64,000 nt of DNA, from positions 60,819-124,818 of IMG/VR virus record IMGVR_UViG_3300047491_000255; one strand, given 5' to 3'. The stretch comes from a virus. The translations under genes and the position numbers were made by a program. This document shows, piece by piece, positions 30,301 to 40,409 of this stretch (positions are counted from its first letter, which is position 1; each line of letters starts with the position of its first letter). The notes beneath the pieces were generated by a model. The model was not told the DNA's origin. It ran no database searches and saw only the letters and a list, made by a program, of their open reading frames with translations.

Positions 30301-31775
30301 GAAAACTTCTCCCGGAGTAATTGCTCGGCATCCTTTTCTGTCATCTCTCCACCTACCTGCTCAATATCAAACTTTTTATCCCTCAAGAACTTCATGGCCT
30401 CTCCTACTTGCTTGCCAGGCTTGATACCCAAAATCCTCTGTATATCCAACCCATCCACCGGCAATTCCTCTGCCTTCTCAACATGAACTTTCAAGGCTTC
30501 AATAGCTTTTCTCAGGTCAGGGACCATGTTTTGAACCGGATAATTACCTAACTCATCTGCCTCTGCCAAATCCAGCACCGCATCTACCAGTTCGCCCCCA
30601 ACTTCTCGAATGAACCTTCGTAAAGCAGAAGGTCCGACTTTCTCATTCCGAGTCAACATGTGAGGCCGCATATGATTTTCAACTATTTTCCTCACCCGCA
30701 TCACTGTAGCCGAATCAAACTTCAAACGTCGCATGATTCCCTCGGCTATCTCCCCACCCACCTTCTCATGCCCTATGAACCGAATTAGACCATCTATGAC
30801 TTCCTGAGACTCTGGCTTGCCCACATCATGCAATAGAGCCGCAAGCTGATTATCAACTCCCGGCTTGGCATTCTGAAGAACCAATAAAGTATGACGTAGA
30901 ACAGAGCCCTCTTGATGTTTTCCACGAGAATACTCATGCTCCACTCCCTGCATGGCCTGAATCTCCGGGAACACATACTGCAACAACCCAACAGCCTTCA
31001 TCAACTTAATAGCCTGAGCTAGTTTGCCGATCTCCATTATCTTAACCAGCTCTCCCCGAATCCTCTCCGCTGAAACAATGTTGATCCTCGAAGCATTTCT
31101 GCGAACCGCCTTCAATACTTCCATTGGGATGTTCCATCCATACTTTGCCTGAAAACGAATCAGCCGAATCATCCGAAGTGGGTCATCTCTCAATATCTTG
31201 TCAAAATCCACACCGGGATGCCCCCGGAGAACACCATTCTTCAAGTCTTTCACGCTTGTGCCTGTCAAGTCCAGTATCTCTCCGGTTGTCAAATCCTTGA
31301 GAAGCATATTGACGGTAAAGTCTCGACGCTCGACGTCTTCTTCGAGTGTTCCGTATTCCACTGTGCGTTGCCGACTATCTGGATCAGGAAACATTTCCTT
31401 CTGCGTGTCTGCAAATTCGATCACAGCCCCACTTGTAGCAAATTGATCCCCATCATACTCAATGTCTTCTTTGAACGTAATTTGCCAAATCGGATAACCA
31501 GCACCCAACTGATGAGGATTCGTCGTCTCATTCGGGAATATCCGATGAATCCAAGCCGTCAATTTCTCGGCACCACCCTTCATTTCAACAACTACGTCTA
31601 GGTCCTTAGCGTCCAATCCTAAAAGCTCATCACGAACATATCCTCCGACCCCATGCACTTTATTTGAAAATGGAGTTCCACGAAGAATGATCTTAAGAAG
31701 ACGCTCTACTTCCTTCTCGGCGTTAGATGCCCGAAGTTCCTTTGCCATAGACATAATCTCTGCGATGATGTTCAT
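30297..31775 (-). CDS. cca: CCA-adding tRNA nucleotidyltransferase with HD domain, 492 aa
   Basis: Class II nucleotidyltransferase: VGGYVRDELLGLDAKDLDVV gives the GG motif, VRD and the D-x-D catalytic pair; RRDFTVNMLLKDLTTGEILD and DPLRMIRLIRFQAKYGW are the B/C motifs, and AERIRGELVKIM follows. A C-terminal HD domain (AALLHDVGKPES, FIGHEKVG, ENHMRPH) matches the bacterial CCA enzymes with phosphatase activity. It repairs or adds the CCA end of tRNAs. Start MNIIAEIMSMAKELRASN also resembles the short N-terminal helices of the block. Confidence 0.9.
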   Translation of the reverse strand: MNIIAEIMSMAKELRASNAEKEVERLLKIILRGTPFSNKVHGVGGYVRDELLGLDAKDLDVVVEMKGGAEKLTAWIHRIFPNETTNPHQLGAGYPIWQITFKEDIEYDGDQFATSGAVIEFADTQKEMFPDPDSRQRTVEYGTLEEDVERRDFTVNMLLKDLTTGEILDLTGTSVKDLKNGVLRGHPGVDFDKILRDDPLRMIRLIRFQAKYGWNIPMEVLKAVRRNASRINIVSAERIRGELVKIMEIGKLAQAIKLMKAVGLLQYVFPEIQAMQGVEHEYSRGKHQEGSVLRHTLLVLQNAKPGVDNQLAALLHDVGKPESQEVIDGLIRFIGHEKVGGEIAEGIMRRLKFDSATVMRVRKIVENHMRPHMLTRNEKVGPSALRRFIREVGGELVDAVLDLAEADELGNYPVQNMVPDLRKAIEALKVHVEKAEELPVDGLDIQRILGIKPGKQVGEAMKFLRDKKFDIEQVGGEMTEKDAEQLLREKFS

Positions 31776-31869
31776 CTCACACCTCTACTTTAACCGGAAT
31801 CAATCTGTTCGGTACAATCTTTTGCATCATCCAATGCTCACTATATTTGTCAATCTTTGCAAATCCATT

Positions 31870-34842
31870 TCAGCTCCTACTCATAGCTTCTCGGAGCGTT
31901 CTAGGAGACCTTGCCAGTTCAGACTTAGCCATAGACACGAAACTAGCCGTCTTCCCCTTCACCACCATCTCGAAGTAAAGTCCCTCGGCACACATCTCTG
32001 GTCTTGCCCCGACATCAATGAATGTCTGAATCATCTCTTCTCCCTTTGGCATACGAATCAGTTGATCTGCCGATTTTTGCAATTCTTCCATACCAACAAA
32101 GTTCTTTTCAGATACTTTCTGGATGTCCGCCATAATATTCACCAAACTGTGTAAGACCTGACGATGATAGTTTTCCTCTGGGAGCATGAGTCCGAACATA
32201 CCCGGCACATTAAAGTCCAATGGATGCACTTCCGGCATAGAAGCCTTAACATCTATATCAGGGTCACGTTCTTCGGGAGTCTTGTCCTTCGTCCGATACC
32301 GATCAATGGAATCAGAACGAGAGGGCTTCTGTTCTGGCTCACGCCGTCTTCCCTTAGATACTCCACCAGTATCTGTCATCAAATCCTTGTCCTTCCTCCG
32401 GGTCTGTTGTCCCCTTGCCGCCGTAACATCTCTCTCATTGAACTCCCGATCCACACAGACATCTTCCTGTAGCGTAGTATCTCCGAGAAATGCTTTGGCT
32501 ATCTTATCTGCCAATGCCGCAATAACCAGTCTACGAACGATCCTTGAAGATGCCGTCTTACCAGTCAGGAATGACATCTCCGATTGAAGTAAAGGCCACA
32601 TTCCTAGTTGTTTTGCCAATGCCCCCGGATCACCGGCACCATCATCGAATGCCTTCATAAGTTTCTTCCACTCCTCTTTGGAGAACTTCTCCTTAGCTGG
32701 CTCAATCGCCTTTTTGGCCTTTGATATGTCCTTCTCACTAGCCGGGGGAGGCGGATACATAAGCATAGAGGCACGACGCAATTCCGTTCTGGCCGTCTTA
32801 TTTGCAAAGTCACGCATTGCTGCCGTCTGAGGATCGTCCTCCTCGGCGAAACCGTCGATGTTTAATTGAAATGCGGGTTTTCCAGTATCCTTGCTCTTGA
32901 ATATGGTATTCCCCCTCTTCCCTCGAACGGGTTGTCCGTCCAGCCCGTCTGCCATCTTATCGAACTGCCTGCATGCCACTTCATCCCCAAACAACTGATC
33001 CACCATCTGTCCCTCAGACGAATATCTCATGTGGACAATCATCATCTTCTTGTCGGCATCGTATTTGAAGCCATCCAACTTACCACTGAAGCGACTCAAG
33101 ATGTCAGTTGTCGTGCTGAACTTACCTTCGCTCATCTCGTCGATTTGCGCATGAAGCGACTCCCTATCAGCCTCGTCGAACTCATCCCCGTCAACTACTT
33201 CGTGCATCTGATCCTTGATGTCATCTTGCAATTTTTTGTCGTCCGGCTTGGTTTGAGCGGCCAAATGTAACTTGCACGCCAATTCAGTGGCCTTTGGACT
33301 TCTCAAGAACAAATCCTGCACCTTGTCATTACCAAAGAGAGAAGTATTGTCTGCAAGCCTAACCGCCGAAGAGACGGGATCACTCTCCCATTCGTAATTC
33401 TGATCATCATGTGTGGCAATCATAGCACGAATCTTGTCACCATCTTCTCTTCCGAAGATCGTATCCATGCGTTCCTTCTCCTGACCGACCAGATTAACAG
33501 AATTCTCCTTATGCTTCTTGCCAATTGAGATGTTTGTTCCTACCTCTCCAACTGTATAGCCAATGTCGTGATCCACCATCGCTGCCAAAGCCATTAGCTT
33601 CTGCTTACCTGTGATCTTCATTCCACTGCCTTGAAGTTCTTTGAGCATATTCATTATGCTTTGGCAGTTTCCAGCGACATGCCGGATACCATGATCCCCC
33701 AACGACCTACGTCGAGCTTCAAGCTCCTGATGTAAGACCCTCTTGATACTCTCACGAACGAACTCGTCCAAGTCCCTCTGCTTGACATTTCCCATGGAAC
33801 CATCACGAACTGCCTCGGCAATGGAATCCGAAATGCTGTCTACAAGCTTTTCTGCCATCGGACGAGAAACCGAACTCATAACCTTCCCATACTTCTTTAA
33901 AACAGTCCTTCCATTCTCCCTCAATCTAGAAGTAAACTCTCCCATATTTCCCTTGGAGATGACATCTTCGCTATCATTTTTCGATTCTTCCACATCTTGA
34001 TTATCATAAATATCCAAACTTGCCTTCATATTGTATTGCAGGGTAGCCGGAGAGACAGTGGTATAATCAAGCAATCCCTTGGAAGCAGCCAAACCTTCCG
34101 AAACGGCCCTGTCAACTCGACCCTTCTCGTCTGGAGAAAGTTGACCATACTTCTTTGCAGTCCCGTCAGGGAACTTGATTGTCACACCTTGCGTAAGTTG
34201 CGACTTGTCCAGTTTGTGAACCTTCCAGTCCTTTGCATCAGTTCCAAACTCATCAATCAACCGATCTTTAATGGCAACCTGACGACTCGGTCCTGCTGGA
34301 ACACGGGCAGGATGAGAATGCTCAAGAGGTTCTCCCGGCTCACGCTTCTCCTTCTTGTCCTCAGACACATTCTTGTCATCAGGCTTCTTCACATCTTTTT
34401 GTTTGTCGGGAGCCTTTACCGGAGGAGTTCCCTTCTCTACCTTTTGAGGCTTCCCCTTTTTCTCATCCGGCTTATTTGATGGAACCTTTGAATTGTCTTC
34501 GTCCTTGTCAGGACCACGCTTCTTGCCGTCATCCTTCTTGCTTTTACCCTTTCCATCATCCAAGATTTTAACCCTGGTTGTAGGCCTCATATCCACTGTC
34601 TGCTTATACTTCTCCAACTCATTACGGGTCATCTCCATTTCAGCAACCATACTACGGGAATGATCTGAGGCATCAAAGAGGTAGACAGTTCCATCCTTGT
34701 TGTCATCTTCTGACTGTTCATCGGCGGAATCCGACTGCTCGGTGTCAGAATTCTTCTGTTGCAGGAGTTTTTTGACCCTATCCCTGATCTGCTTCTTGAC
34801 CTTTTCGTCAAGCTGTGCCCTCCGTAGAACCATTTTACTCAT
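31870..34842 (-). CDS. 990-aa head-locus protein with an HD domain
   Basis: Residues 1-170 are charged and low in complexity. Residues 380-510 form a metal-dependent HD domain: GIRHV (His388), MVDHDIGYT (His425-Asp426), IATHDDQ (His478) and VRLADNT (Asp498), in the right order and spacing. HD enzymes hydrolyse phosphates of nucleotides or cyclic nucleotides. A second targeting-like helix (SSRIVRRLVIAALADKIAKA) occurs near residue 775. It lies immediately after the portal gene, 2 bp apart, the position of head-morphogenesis or minor head proteins. Start has a good site AGGAGGATAGGC. Confidence 0.7.
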   Translation of the reverse strand: MSKMVLRRAQLDEKVKKQIRDRVKKLLQQKNSDTEQSDSADEQSEDDNKDGTVYLFDASDHSRSMVAEMEMTRNELEKYKQTVDMRPTTRVKILDDGKGKSKKDDGKKRGPDKDEDNSKVPSNKPDEKKGKPQKVEKGTPPVKAPDKQKDVKKPDDKNVSEDKKEKREPGEPLEHSHPARVPAGPSRQVAIKDRLIDEFGTDAKDWKVHKLDKSQLTQGVTIKFPDGTAKKYGQLSPDEKGRVDRAVSEGLAASKGLLDYTTVSPATLQYNMKASLDIYDNQDVEESKNDSEDVISKGNMGEFTSRLRENGRTVLKKYGKVMSSVSRPMAEKLVDSISDSIAEAVRDGSMGNVKQRDLDEFVRESIKRVLHQELEARRRSLGDHGIRHVAGNCQSIMNMLKELQGSGMKITGKQKLMALAAMVDHDIGYTVGEVGTNISIGKKHKENSVNLVGQEKERMDTIFGREDGDKIRAMIATHDDQNYEWESDPVSSAVRLADNTSLFGNDKVQDLFLRSPKATELACKLHLAAQTKPDDKKLQDDIKDQMHEVVDGDEFDEADRESLHAQIDEMSEGKFSTTTDILSRFSGKLDGFKYDADKKMMIVHMRYSSEGQMVDQLFGDEVACRQFDKMADGLDGQPVRGKRGNTIFKSKDTGKPAFQLNIDGFAEEDDPQTAAMRDFANKTARTELRRASMLMYPPPPASEKDISKAKKAIEPAKEKFSKEEWKKLMKAFDDGAGDPGALAKQLGMWPLLQSEMSFLTGKTASSRIVRRLVIAALADKIAKAFLGDTTLQEDVCVDREFNERDVTAARGQQTRRKDKDLMTDTGGVSKGRRREPEQKPSRSDSIDRYRTKDKTPEERDPDIDVKASMPEVHPLDFNVPGMFGLMLPEENYHRQVLHSLVNIMADIQKVSEKNFVGMEELQKSADQLIRMPKGEEMIQTFIDVGARPEMCAEGLYFEMVVKGKTASFVSMAKSELARSPRTLREAMSRS

Positions 34843-34844
34843 GC

Positions 34845-37800
34845 CTATCCTCCTGCTTCATCAGCTACCGCCTGTAACGCCTCATCTATGTCTTGAGGCG
34901 AAGCGTCCGGGGGCAGACTATCTGCCACTTCCTTCGCAACGGCTTCAGGATCGGGCTGGGAGCCCTCTGTCTCAACCCCCTGATCTTGACCCTGATCCGC
35001 TTCTTGCCCCCCGCCTTCGCCCTCTGGAGCCACTCCACCATCAGTCTGAGGCGTCTCTTCTCCCTGTTGTAACTCATCTCCTCCGCCTTCTCCTCCGCCT
35101 TCTTGAGGAGGACCACGGAATTTGAGTCCAAGATACTTCGATACTTTCTCAACAACGTCTGTCTGCTGAACAACCGCTCGACCAACCTCCGTGTTGACTT
35201 CTTCAGTCATCCGATTGAATGTTGAATCATTGGCTGTAAACAAACCAGACAATAATTTCGAATGCATCTCATCGACATTAAGGTTGAACAACTCATATAT
35301 GACTTCAATAGGCAAACTGCCCTTGCTGTAAAGCTGGAACAACGAATCAAATACTTCGGCATTATCCCGGATCGTAAGCCGATTGAAGCCAATCGAAGGA
35401 TACCAATACTTCCTCGCCCCGTTCTGATCCTCCTCGAACCATCCGTGAGCCTCACACACCGGAATGAAAATCTGCTTCTCGATGAAGTTTCTCATAACCT
35501 CACGAGTCAGCAGAAACATCGTATTCAGGATTTCAACAGTAATCTTTGTTCCTGAGAATGCCCCCTCACCAGTCAAAAGCTCCCTTGTGACACCCAAAGC
35601 GGCAAAGACCTGATTTTCGATCTGTTCGTATTCCCGGCTGTAATCAAGCATCCGTTCCTGAACGCCAATCTGTTGCCATGTCACCTCGTAGTTGGTGATA
35701 ACAGAGTATTCCGGGTCCATATACGACAAATCGACCTGAGTCCGCAGATTGTCAAGTTCGTCAGGCATGAGTCCAGGAGCCGTGATAAGATTCTTTGGAG
35801 TCATGTTTCGACTAGCCAGACTGAGCTGCGTATACCGATAATGCTCCTTCTGAAGCATGGGAACCAGCACCCTCTCCAATACAGACGCTCCAAGGTCCAT
35901 ATAGGGCGAACGCCTACGGGCGATATGATGGACGAATGAACCCGTCATTGGGTCCGTATCCATAACGATACAACCCTCCTTCAAGACCATTTCCTTCATC
36001 TCTTTCGGCACACCCTCTACGATCTTCTCATTCATTGCCGAACGATCATAGTCTCCCTTTGGAGTCTCACTTGCCGTTTCACCCTCACCCTGAGACTTGA
36101 TTAGCGAAATCAACCTCTGAGGACGATACTCGACCCGCTTGTTTTCCGAGAATGGATACTGGAATATATAGACTTCCTCTGGCGGAAGCATGACCGCGCG
36201 ACTCCACATCTTCTTCTCGTCATCCCACTCCAGGAACCAGTAAACATTACCTATCATGTTCAATTCCCACAATGTGGATTGACACATCTCGAAGGCATTG
36301 ATAGTTTCAAGTTGATAGGTGCAAAATGCTAAAATCTCCTCACTCAGCTTCTTTGTCAGTTTTCCACCAGCCTTGGGCATATTCAGGGTGAGTTTCGACA
36401 TTGGCAGGTCTGAGAGAAGCTCCAATGCCCGGCCAATGTACGCATCCGTATTGTGAGTAGCCATTCCATAAACAAGGAACGTTCTGTCTTCGTATTTTTC
36501 GCCCTTGGTCTGGAAATTCCAAATCAGTCCACTAAACATCCTATGCGTGATTTTTCTTACAGGGAGCAATAGGTTCCCGATATGGTTGTACTTCCTGTGT
36601 CTGAATTCTTTGTCAGATGAGTCCCACTTGGTATATGCAACAATACTATTGGCAGACAAAGGAGGTAAGAATATCCTCCATCCTTCTCCTATAGGAGTTT
36701 TGGAATCTCCAAACCCATATACTGTGATCTTTCTTTTTGACGGGGTAAGCCCAACACGAACCATCATCAGGTAAAACTGGTGAGCCATATCTGCTGAAAC
36801 CGTTGTTCCGTCGAACTGCCCTTCCGCCTCATCATGGTCTCGGTTTCCATCCCCATTCAGCCACGTTCCAATAATGTGTTTTACAAGCTCATCATCGGCC
36901 TGAAAAACACCACTGGAAAACTTCTTGGTGTGAGAACCAGTTCCACAGTTATCAGAAACCCATGTAGCAAACTCTCGATTCCACAGTCTCAAAGACGTAC
37001 CCGATGGACGATCTGGATAGTTGTATTCAGAAGGCTCTTTTCCGAATTCCCTCACACACAGGTCTTTGATTTCACGGATAATTTCAGTTTCATGTGATCC
37101 TAGAGACCAAGTAACCGCCTCTGGATAACCTTTCTTGTCAAAATTTACATTCCCTTCGGAGACGTAGTATCCAACGAGACGAGCACGTTCTGTTGAAAAG
37201 ACAAGTCCGAATCTATTCTGTGTCTTCGGAACAATCAGACAATCGCCCTCACGAATGTCTTTTGCCTCCAACCATTCGGGCGCAAAGTCAACATCAACAG
37301 ATGTTTGCCTGTGTTCTTTACCATTTTCATCTTTCACTCTGTTGTGATGACGGCAAATATGCTCTGATCTCAATACAAGAAATGGATGTTCGGGTGTTAC
37401 TTCCAAATCATTCCACCTGTTCGCCTCCACATCAAAACGAATAACAGCTCCTTCGTAATGCTGTGTCGTTACTTGTTCTATCTCCGTGTTCTGCCCCTTG
37501 GCATTGATAACCAAATCTCCGGGCTTAAACGACCACAAAGGAGCTTCTGTCCCGTCTGCTTTCGTTATCAATACATTCGGATTAGTGAAACAACGAGCCC
37601 AATATCGATACCACGAATACTTCTCATGCAGGGTGACGGGCCAATACAGCATTCCGCCATTCTGCTCATTCATCTGAACAAAATAAGTTGGGATGTCGTA
37701 TGCGCCCGTGCGATCACTCAGGCCATAGGCATAAGAACTACGATATGCCTCTAACTTGTATCCTGTACTATAGGGAGCCGAAACCTGAGAGGTATCAACC

Positions 37801-37955
37801 AACATACCAGCTTCACGATTCCGACTGTCAAATCCCCCTGTTCCTATCGCTTTTCTCGCAATCCTAGCCCGAACAGGGTCTGCTGGACCGACTGTAACGT
37901 CTGGACGAGACAACCCGGCACTGGAAGCCGTCTTAATTTTCTTAGCATTTGCCAT
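34845..37955 (-). CDS. portal protein interrupted by an intein, 1036 aa
   Basis: Extein (655 aa) fits a dodecameric phage portal: long helices around YTQLSLASRNMTPKNLITAP, PDELDNLRTQVDLSYMDPEY, TNYEVTWQQIGVQERMLDYS, then FAALGVTRELLTGEGAFSGT and an acidic Gln/Glu/Gly-rich tail. Together with the terminase upstream this is the packaging module. Residues 122-502 are an intein with splice junctions at Cys122 and His501-Asn502/Thr503. The host protein must splice to be functional. Confidence 0.85.
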   Translation of the reverse strand: MANAKKIKTASSAGLSRPDVTVGPADPVRARIARKAIGTGGFDSRNREAGMLVDTSQVSAPYSTGYKLEAYRSSYAYGLSDRTGAYDIPTYFVQMNEQNGGMLYWPVTLHEKYSWYRYWARCFTNPNVLITKADGTEAPLWSFKPGDLVINAKGQNTEIEQVTTQHYEGAVIRFDVEANRWNDLEVTPEHPFLVLRSEHICRHHNRVKDENGKEHRQTSVDVDFAPEWLEAKDIREGDCLIVPKTQNRFGLVFSTERARLVGYYVSEGNVNFDKKGYPEAVTWSLGSHETEIIREIKDLCVREFGKEPSEYNYPDRPSGTSLRLWNREFATWVSDNCGTGSHTKKFSSGVFQADDELVKHIIGTWLNGDGNRDHDEAEGQFDGTTVSADMAHQFYLMMVRVGLTPSKRKITVYGFGDSKTPIGEGWRIFLPPLSANSIVAYTKWDSSDKEFRHRKYNHIGNLLLPVRKITHRMFSGLIWNFQTKGEKYEDRTFLVYGMATHNTDAYIGRALELLSDLPMSKLTLNMPKAGGKLTKKLSEEILAFCTYQLETINAFEMCQSTLWELNMIGNVYWFLEWDDEKKMWSRAVMLPPEEVYIFQYPFSENKRVEYRPQRLISLIKSQGEGETASETPKGDYDRSAMNEKIVEGVPKEMKEMVLKEGCIVMDTDPMTGSFVHHIARRRSPYMDLGASVLERVLVPMLQKEHYRYTQLSLASRNMTPKNLITAPGLMPDELDNLRTQVDLSYMDPEYSVITNYEVTWQQIGVQERMLDYSREYEQIENQVFAALGVTRELLTGEGAFSGTKITVEILNTMFLLTREVMRNFIEKQIFIPVCEAHGWFEEDQNGARKYWYPSIGFNRLTIRDNAEVFDSLFQLYSKGSLPIEVIYELFNLNVDEMHSKLLSGLFTANDSTFNRMTEEVNTEVGRAVVQQTDVVEKVSKYLGLKFRGPPQEGGGEGGGDELQQGEETPQTDGGVAPEGEGGGQEADQGQDQGVETEGSQPDPEAVAKEVADSLPPDASPQDIDEALQAVADEAGG
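36450..37592 (-). mobile_element. intein with LAGLIDADG-type endonuclease region, 381 aa
   Basis: Begins CFTNPNVLITKADGT, with a nucleophilic Cys; block B-like TPEHPFLVLR holds the conserved T-x-x-H; block G ends YGMATHN before Thr503. Between them two dodecapeptide-like motifs (LVGYYVSEGNV and IIGTWLNGDGN) mark a DOD homing endonuclease. It splices itself from the portal protein and may spread between phages by homing. Insertion is in a conserved-looking portal stretch (WYRYWAR before, TDAYIGRALELL after). Confidence 0.88.
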
Positions 37956-37958
37956 AAA

Positions 37959-38522
37959 TTATGCCCTCGCCTTTGACAGCCGACTCTCAGACAAACCCCT
38001 CTCAGCCGCAAAAAGCAACCTCTTCAATCTTCCAACCTTCGTTCTACATATAGGATCAATATTCAAGATTCCTTCATTGTCAGACATTATCTTGTAGAGG
38101 TTCTTGATCTCACCCAACGCTCCTGCCAGACCAGAATTCACTTGATCTGCCGCCTCATTTAACCTTTCATTCCTCTCGTCTTCGGCTCGTCTGGCTTCTC
38201 TCCTAGCCACGTCAGCATCAACCCTATGAGCCCTACGAACTACTGAAGCCTTTTTCTGTTCAATATCTTTTTGAATCTGCTGCTGTTCATACCGTTCTTT
38301 AGCAGCTTGCATCGCTCTCAAAAGAGGATGTCCAGGAGGTAGCCCACTCAGGTCCCCTAACATAGCCTTCTGTTTCTCAGCCTCATTCCTCAGAGGATGA
38401 CCTTCAGGAAGTCCCTGTTCAATACTGCGAGCCTCTTCCCTTGCCAGTGAAGCCTCTGCATCCTTAGCTGCCGAAAGCATACTTCCACTCACACCCAATT
38501 TCTTTGCTATTTTGGCACTCAC
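37959..38522 (-). CDS. helical head-locus protein, 187 aa
   Basis: Starts MSAKIAKKLGVSGSMLSAAK, again a short basic helix followed by an Ala pair. Two GLP-x-GHPL repeats (residues 38-45 and about 61-68) and long charged helices (RYEQQQIQKDIEQKKASVVR). It lies between terminase and portal. No family recognised. Confidence 0.55.
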   Translation of the reverse strand: MSAKIAKKLGVSGSMLSAAKDAEASLAREEARSIEQGLPEGHPLRNEAEKQKAMLGDLSGLPPGHPLLRAMQAAKERYEQQQIQKDIEQKKASVVRRAHRVDADVARREARRAEDERNERLNEAADQVNSGLAGALGEIKNLYKIMSDNEGILNIDPICRTKVGRLKRLLFAAERGLSESRLSKARA

Positions 38523-38563
38523 TTGAACTTCTCCTTGTTTTTCATATTGCCCTCCAATTGGAG

Positions 38564-40402
38564 TTACCTTACCATCATAGGCCGACGCCTGCCTATGTTA
38601 TACAGCCCACGAGGATGATCCCCATGCTTTTTAATCCTGTTCACGATAAAAGATGCTTGTGTGTCTGCTCTCCCCATTCCATGAGAAGATACTATTCCAC
38701 CACCTGCTCCGGTAGCGACATTAGCTGGTCTTTCCTTGAAACCATTATAACAGCTCCAAACGGCTCTGCAGTATGCATCAGATAAATCGTCGTGAGCACC
38801 TCGACGAGCAGGGGCACGAACTATCGTCTTACCATTATATCCCTCGCTGTCTGGATTAGACTTTCCCGTCCTCTTTTCTGCCTCCAACGTCAACATCTCT
38901 TTAATCAACACCGGATGATCGTAAAGTTCCAGCAATTGTTCGGCATAAAGCCTTTTGACAACCTGATACACCTCGCTGTTCAGAATATCTGTAAATGTCT
39001 GCATTTCAAACTGAGGAAGATGTTCTGATTTAAACAGTTCCGCCAGACCATAGCCATTACTCTGATCGAAAACCCCACTTTTAGCCGGGAACCATTTCAC
39101 CAATTCTTTGATCTCGTCAACAATGTCTGACATCCTCAGCAAATCAAGATTAGCATACTTATTACAACACTGATAGATGCTACCATCAATCTCCCATACA
39201 TCCGAAGACCCTGAATACCACACACTAGCATGATCAAGGACGATTTTATTAGTATCTTGATCTTTATGAACGATAGCCACAGAACTTCCGTCTTTCTTGA
39301 ATCCAAGATCGATGCCATAGTAATACTGAACATCATGAACGCCACGATTAGGAGCTGGCACATTTAAGACACACCGTTTAAATTCCTCCTCATCATCAAT
39401 CCATGCCGTAATCGTATCCGAGAACTCACCACCGTATTCACACATGAATTTTGTGCGATTAGCCTTACGTGCCGCCTTTAGAATTGCTGGTTCGCACCGT
39501 GGGGCATTCACCATTGTCGAATACATTTTGAATGCCAGCGTGATTTCTGGGTTCTGAAAAGAGTCCTGCCATAACTCATAAAACTTGCCGAACTTGGCAT
39601 ATGGAGAAGAAATGCAGATAACTTTACCATCACGCCTAAAAGTCATTCGAGAAGGTTCAAGAGCGTTGTAAACTTCCGATCCTGAAAACCTACCACTATT
39701 ATCGATAAAGAACGCCATCTCGTCCATGATGATTACAATAGCGTTCTTACCACGAAGAGAGTTTGAAGCACAACCACCAGACAATGACACCAAGCTCGCT
39801 CTTTTTCGACCCTGCAATTTAATGTCCGCATCGGTCTGAATATCAAAATAAGTCATTGTTGACCGCATGACTCTATCCTTGATATATGGACATTTCATCG
39901 CCAGTGTCTGAGCCGTATCGAATAAGTCTCCAGCCTGATCATCTGTTGGAGCTACATTCAAAATAGAGATAGTTGATCCGGGACTCTGATTGTAAAACTT
40001 CGCCGGGTCAGGTTGCCTCAATAAACGATACATCTCATAGTTTGAAATACAAGCTGCCAGGAGCGACTTCCCGCTGCGCCGCCCCCATGCGAGAATTAGG
40101 TTCTGCCAAACCTTTCCTTCTGTTTCCTCTACATTACACCGCTTCTCGGCATACAACCAACGAAGAAACTCTTTTTCCGTAAACCGATAAAGTATACGCT
40201 CATTAACGAGATCAGGAACTTCTATGGTTTTGTATTCCGTATCGAGATGAAGACCATAAAGGCATTTAAGTGTAAACTTCTGAGTAGGGGTTAGTGAAAC
40301 ACTAAGTCCCCATGGTGATTCTACAAACGTGATGATGTCCGCAGTCTCTGCAGTCCCAGTAACAAATTCCTTTGAAATCTCAGAAAGAAGGTTTGTTGGC
40401 AT
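38564..40402 (-). CDS. terL: terminase large subunit, 612 aa
   Basis: ATPase: Walker A AWGRRSGKS (105-113), Walker B VIIMDEMA (Asp227, Glu228) and coupling segment CISSPYAKFGKFY. Nuclease: YYGIDLGFKKDGSS (Asp365 region), GVFDQSNGYG and AHDDLSDAY, the three acidic positions of the RNase H-like domain. It pumps DNA into the prohead through the portal and cuts concatemers. Length is in the usual range for T4-like and large-phage terminases. Confidence 0.95.
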   Translation of the reverse strand: MPTNLLSEISKEFVTGTAETADIITFVESPWGLSVSLTPTQKFTLKCLYGLHLDTEYKTIEVPDLVNERILYRFTEKEFLRWLYAEKRCNVEETEGKVWQNLILAWGRRSGKSLLAACISNYEMYRLLRQPDPAKFYNQSPGSTISILNVAPTDDQAGDLFDTAQTLAMKCPYIKDRVMRSTMTYFDIQTDADIKLQGRKRASLVSLSGGCASNSLRGKNAIVIIMDEMAFFIDNSGRFSGSEVYNALEPSRMTFRRDGKVICISSPYAKFGKFYELWQDSFQNPEITLAFKMYSTMVNAPRCEPAILKAARKANRTKFMCEYGGEFSDTITAWIDDEEEFKRCVLNVPAPNRGVHDVQYYYGIDLGFKKDGSSVAIVHKDQDTNKIVLDHASVWYSGSSDVWEIDGSIYQCCNKYANLDLLRMSDIVDEIKELVKWFPAKSGVFDQSNGYGLAELFKSEHLPQFEMQTFTDILNSEVYQVVKRLYAEQLLELYDHPVLIKEMLTLEAEKRTGKSNPDSEGYNGKTIVRAPARRGAHDDLSDAYCRAVWSCYNGFKERPANVATGAGGGIVSSHGMGRADTQASFIVNRIKKHGDHPRGLYNIGRRRPMMVR

Positions 40403-40409
40403 TTAATCC

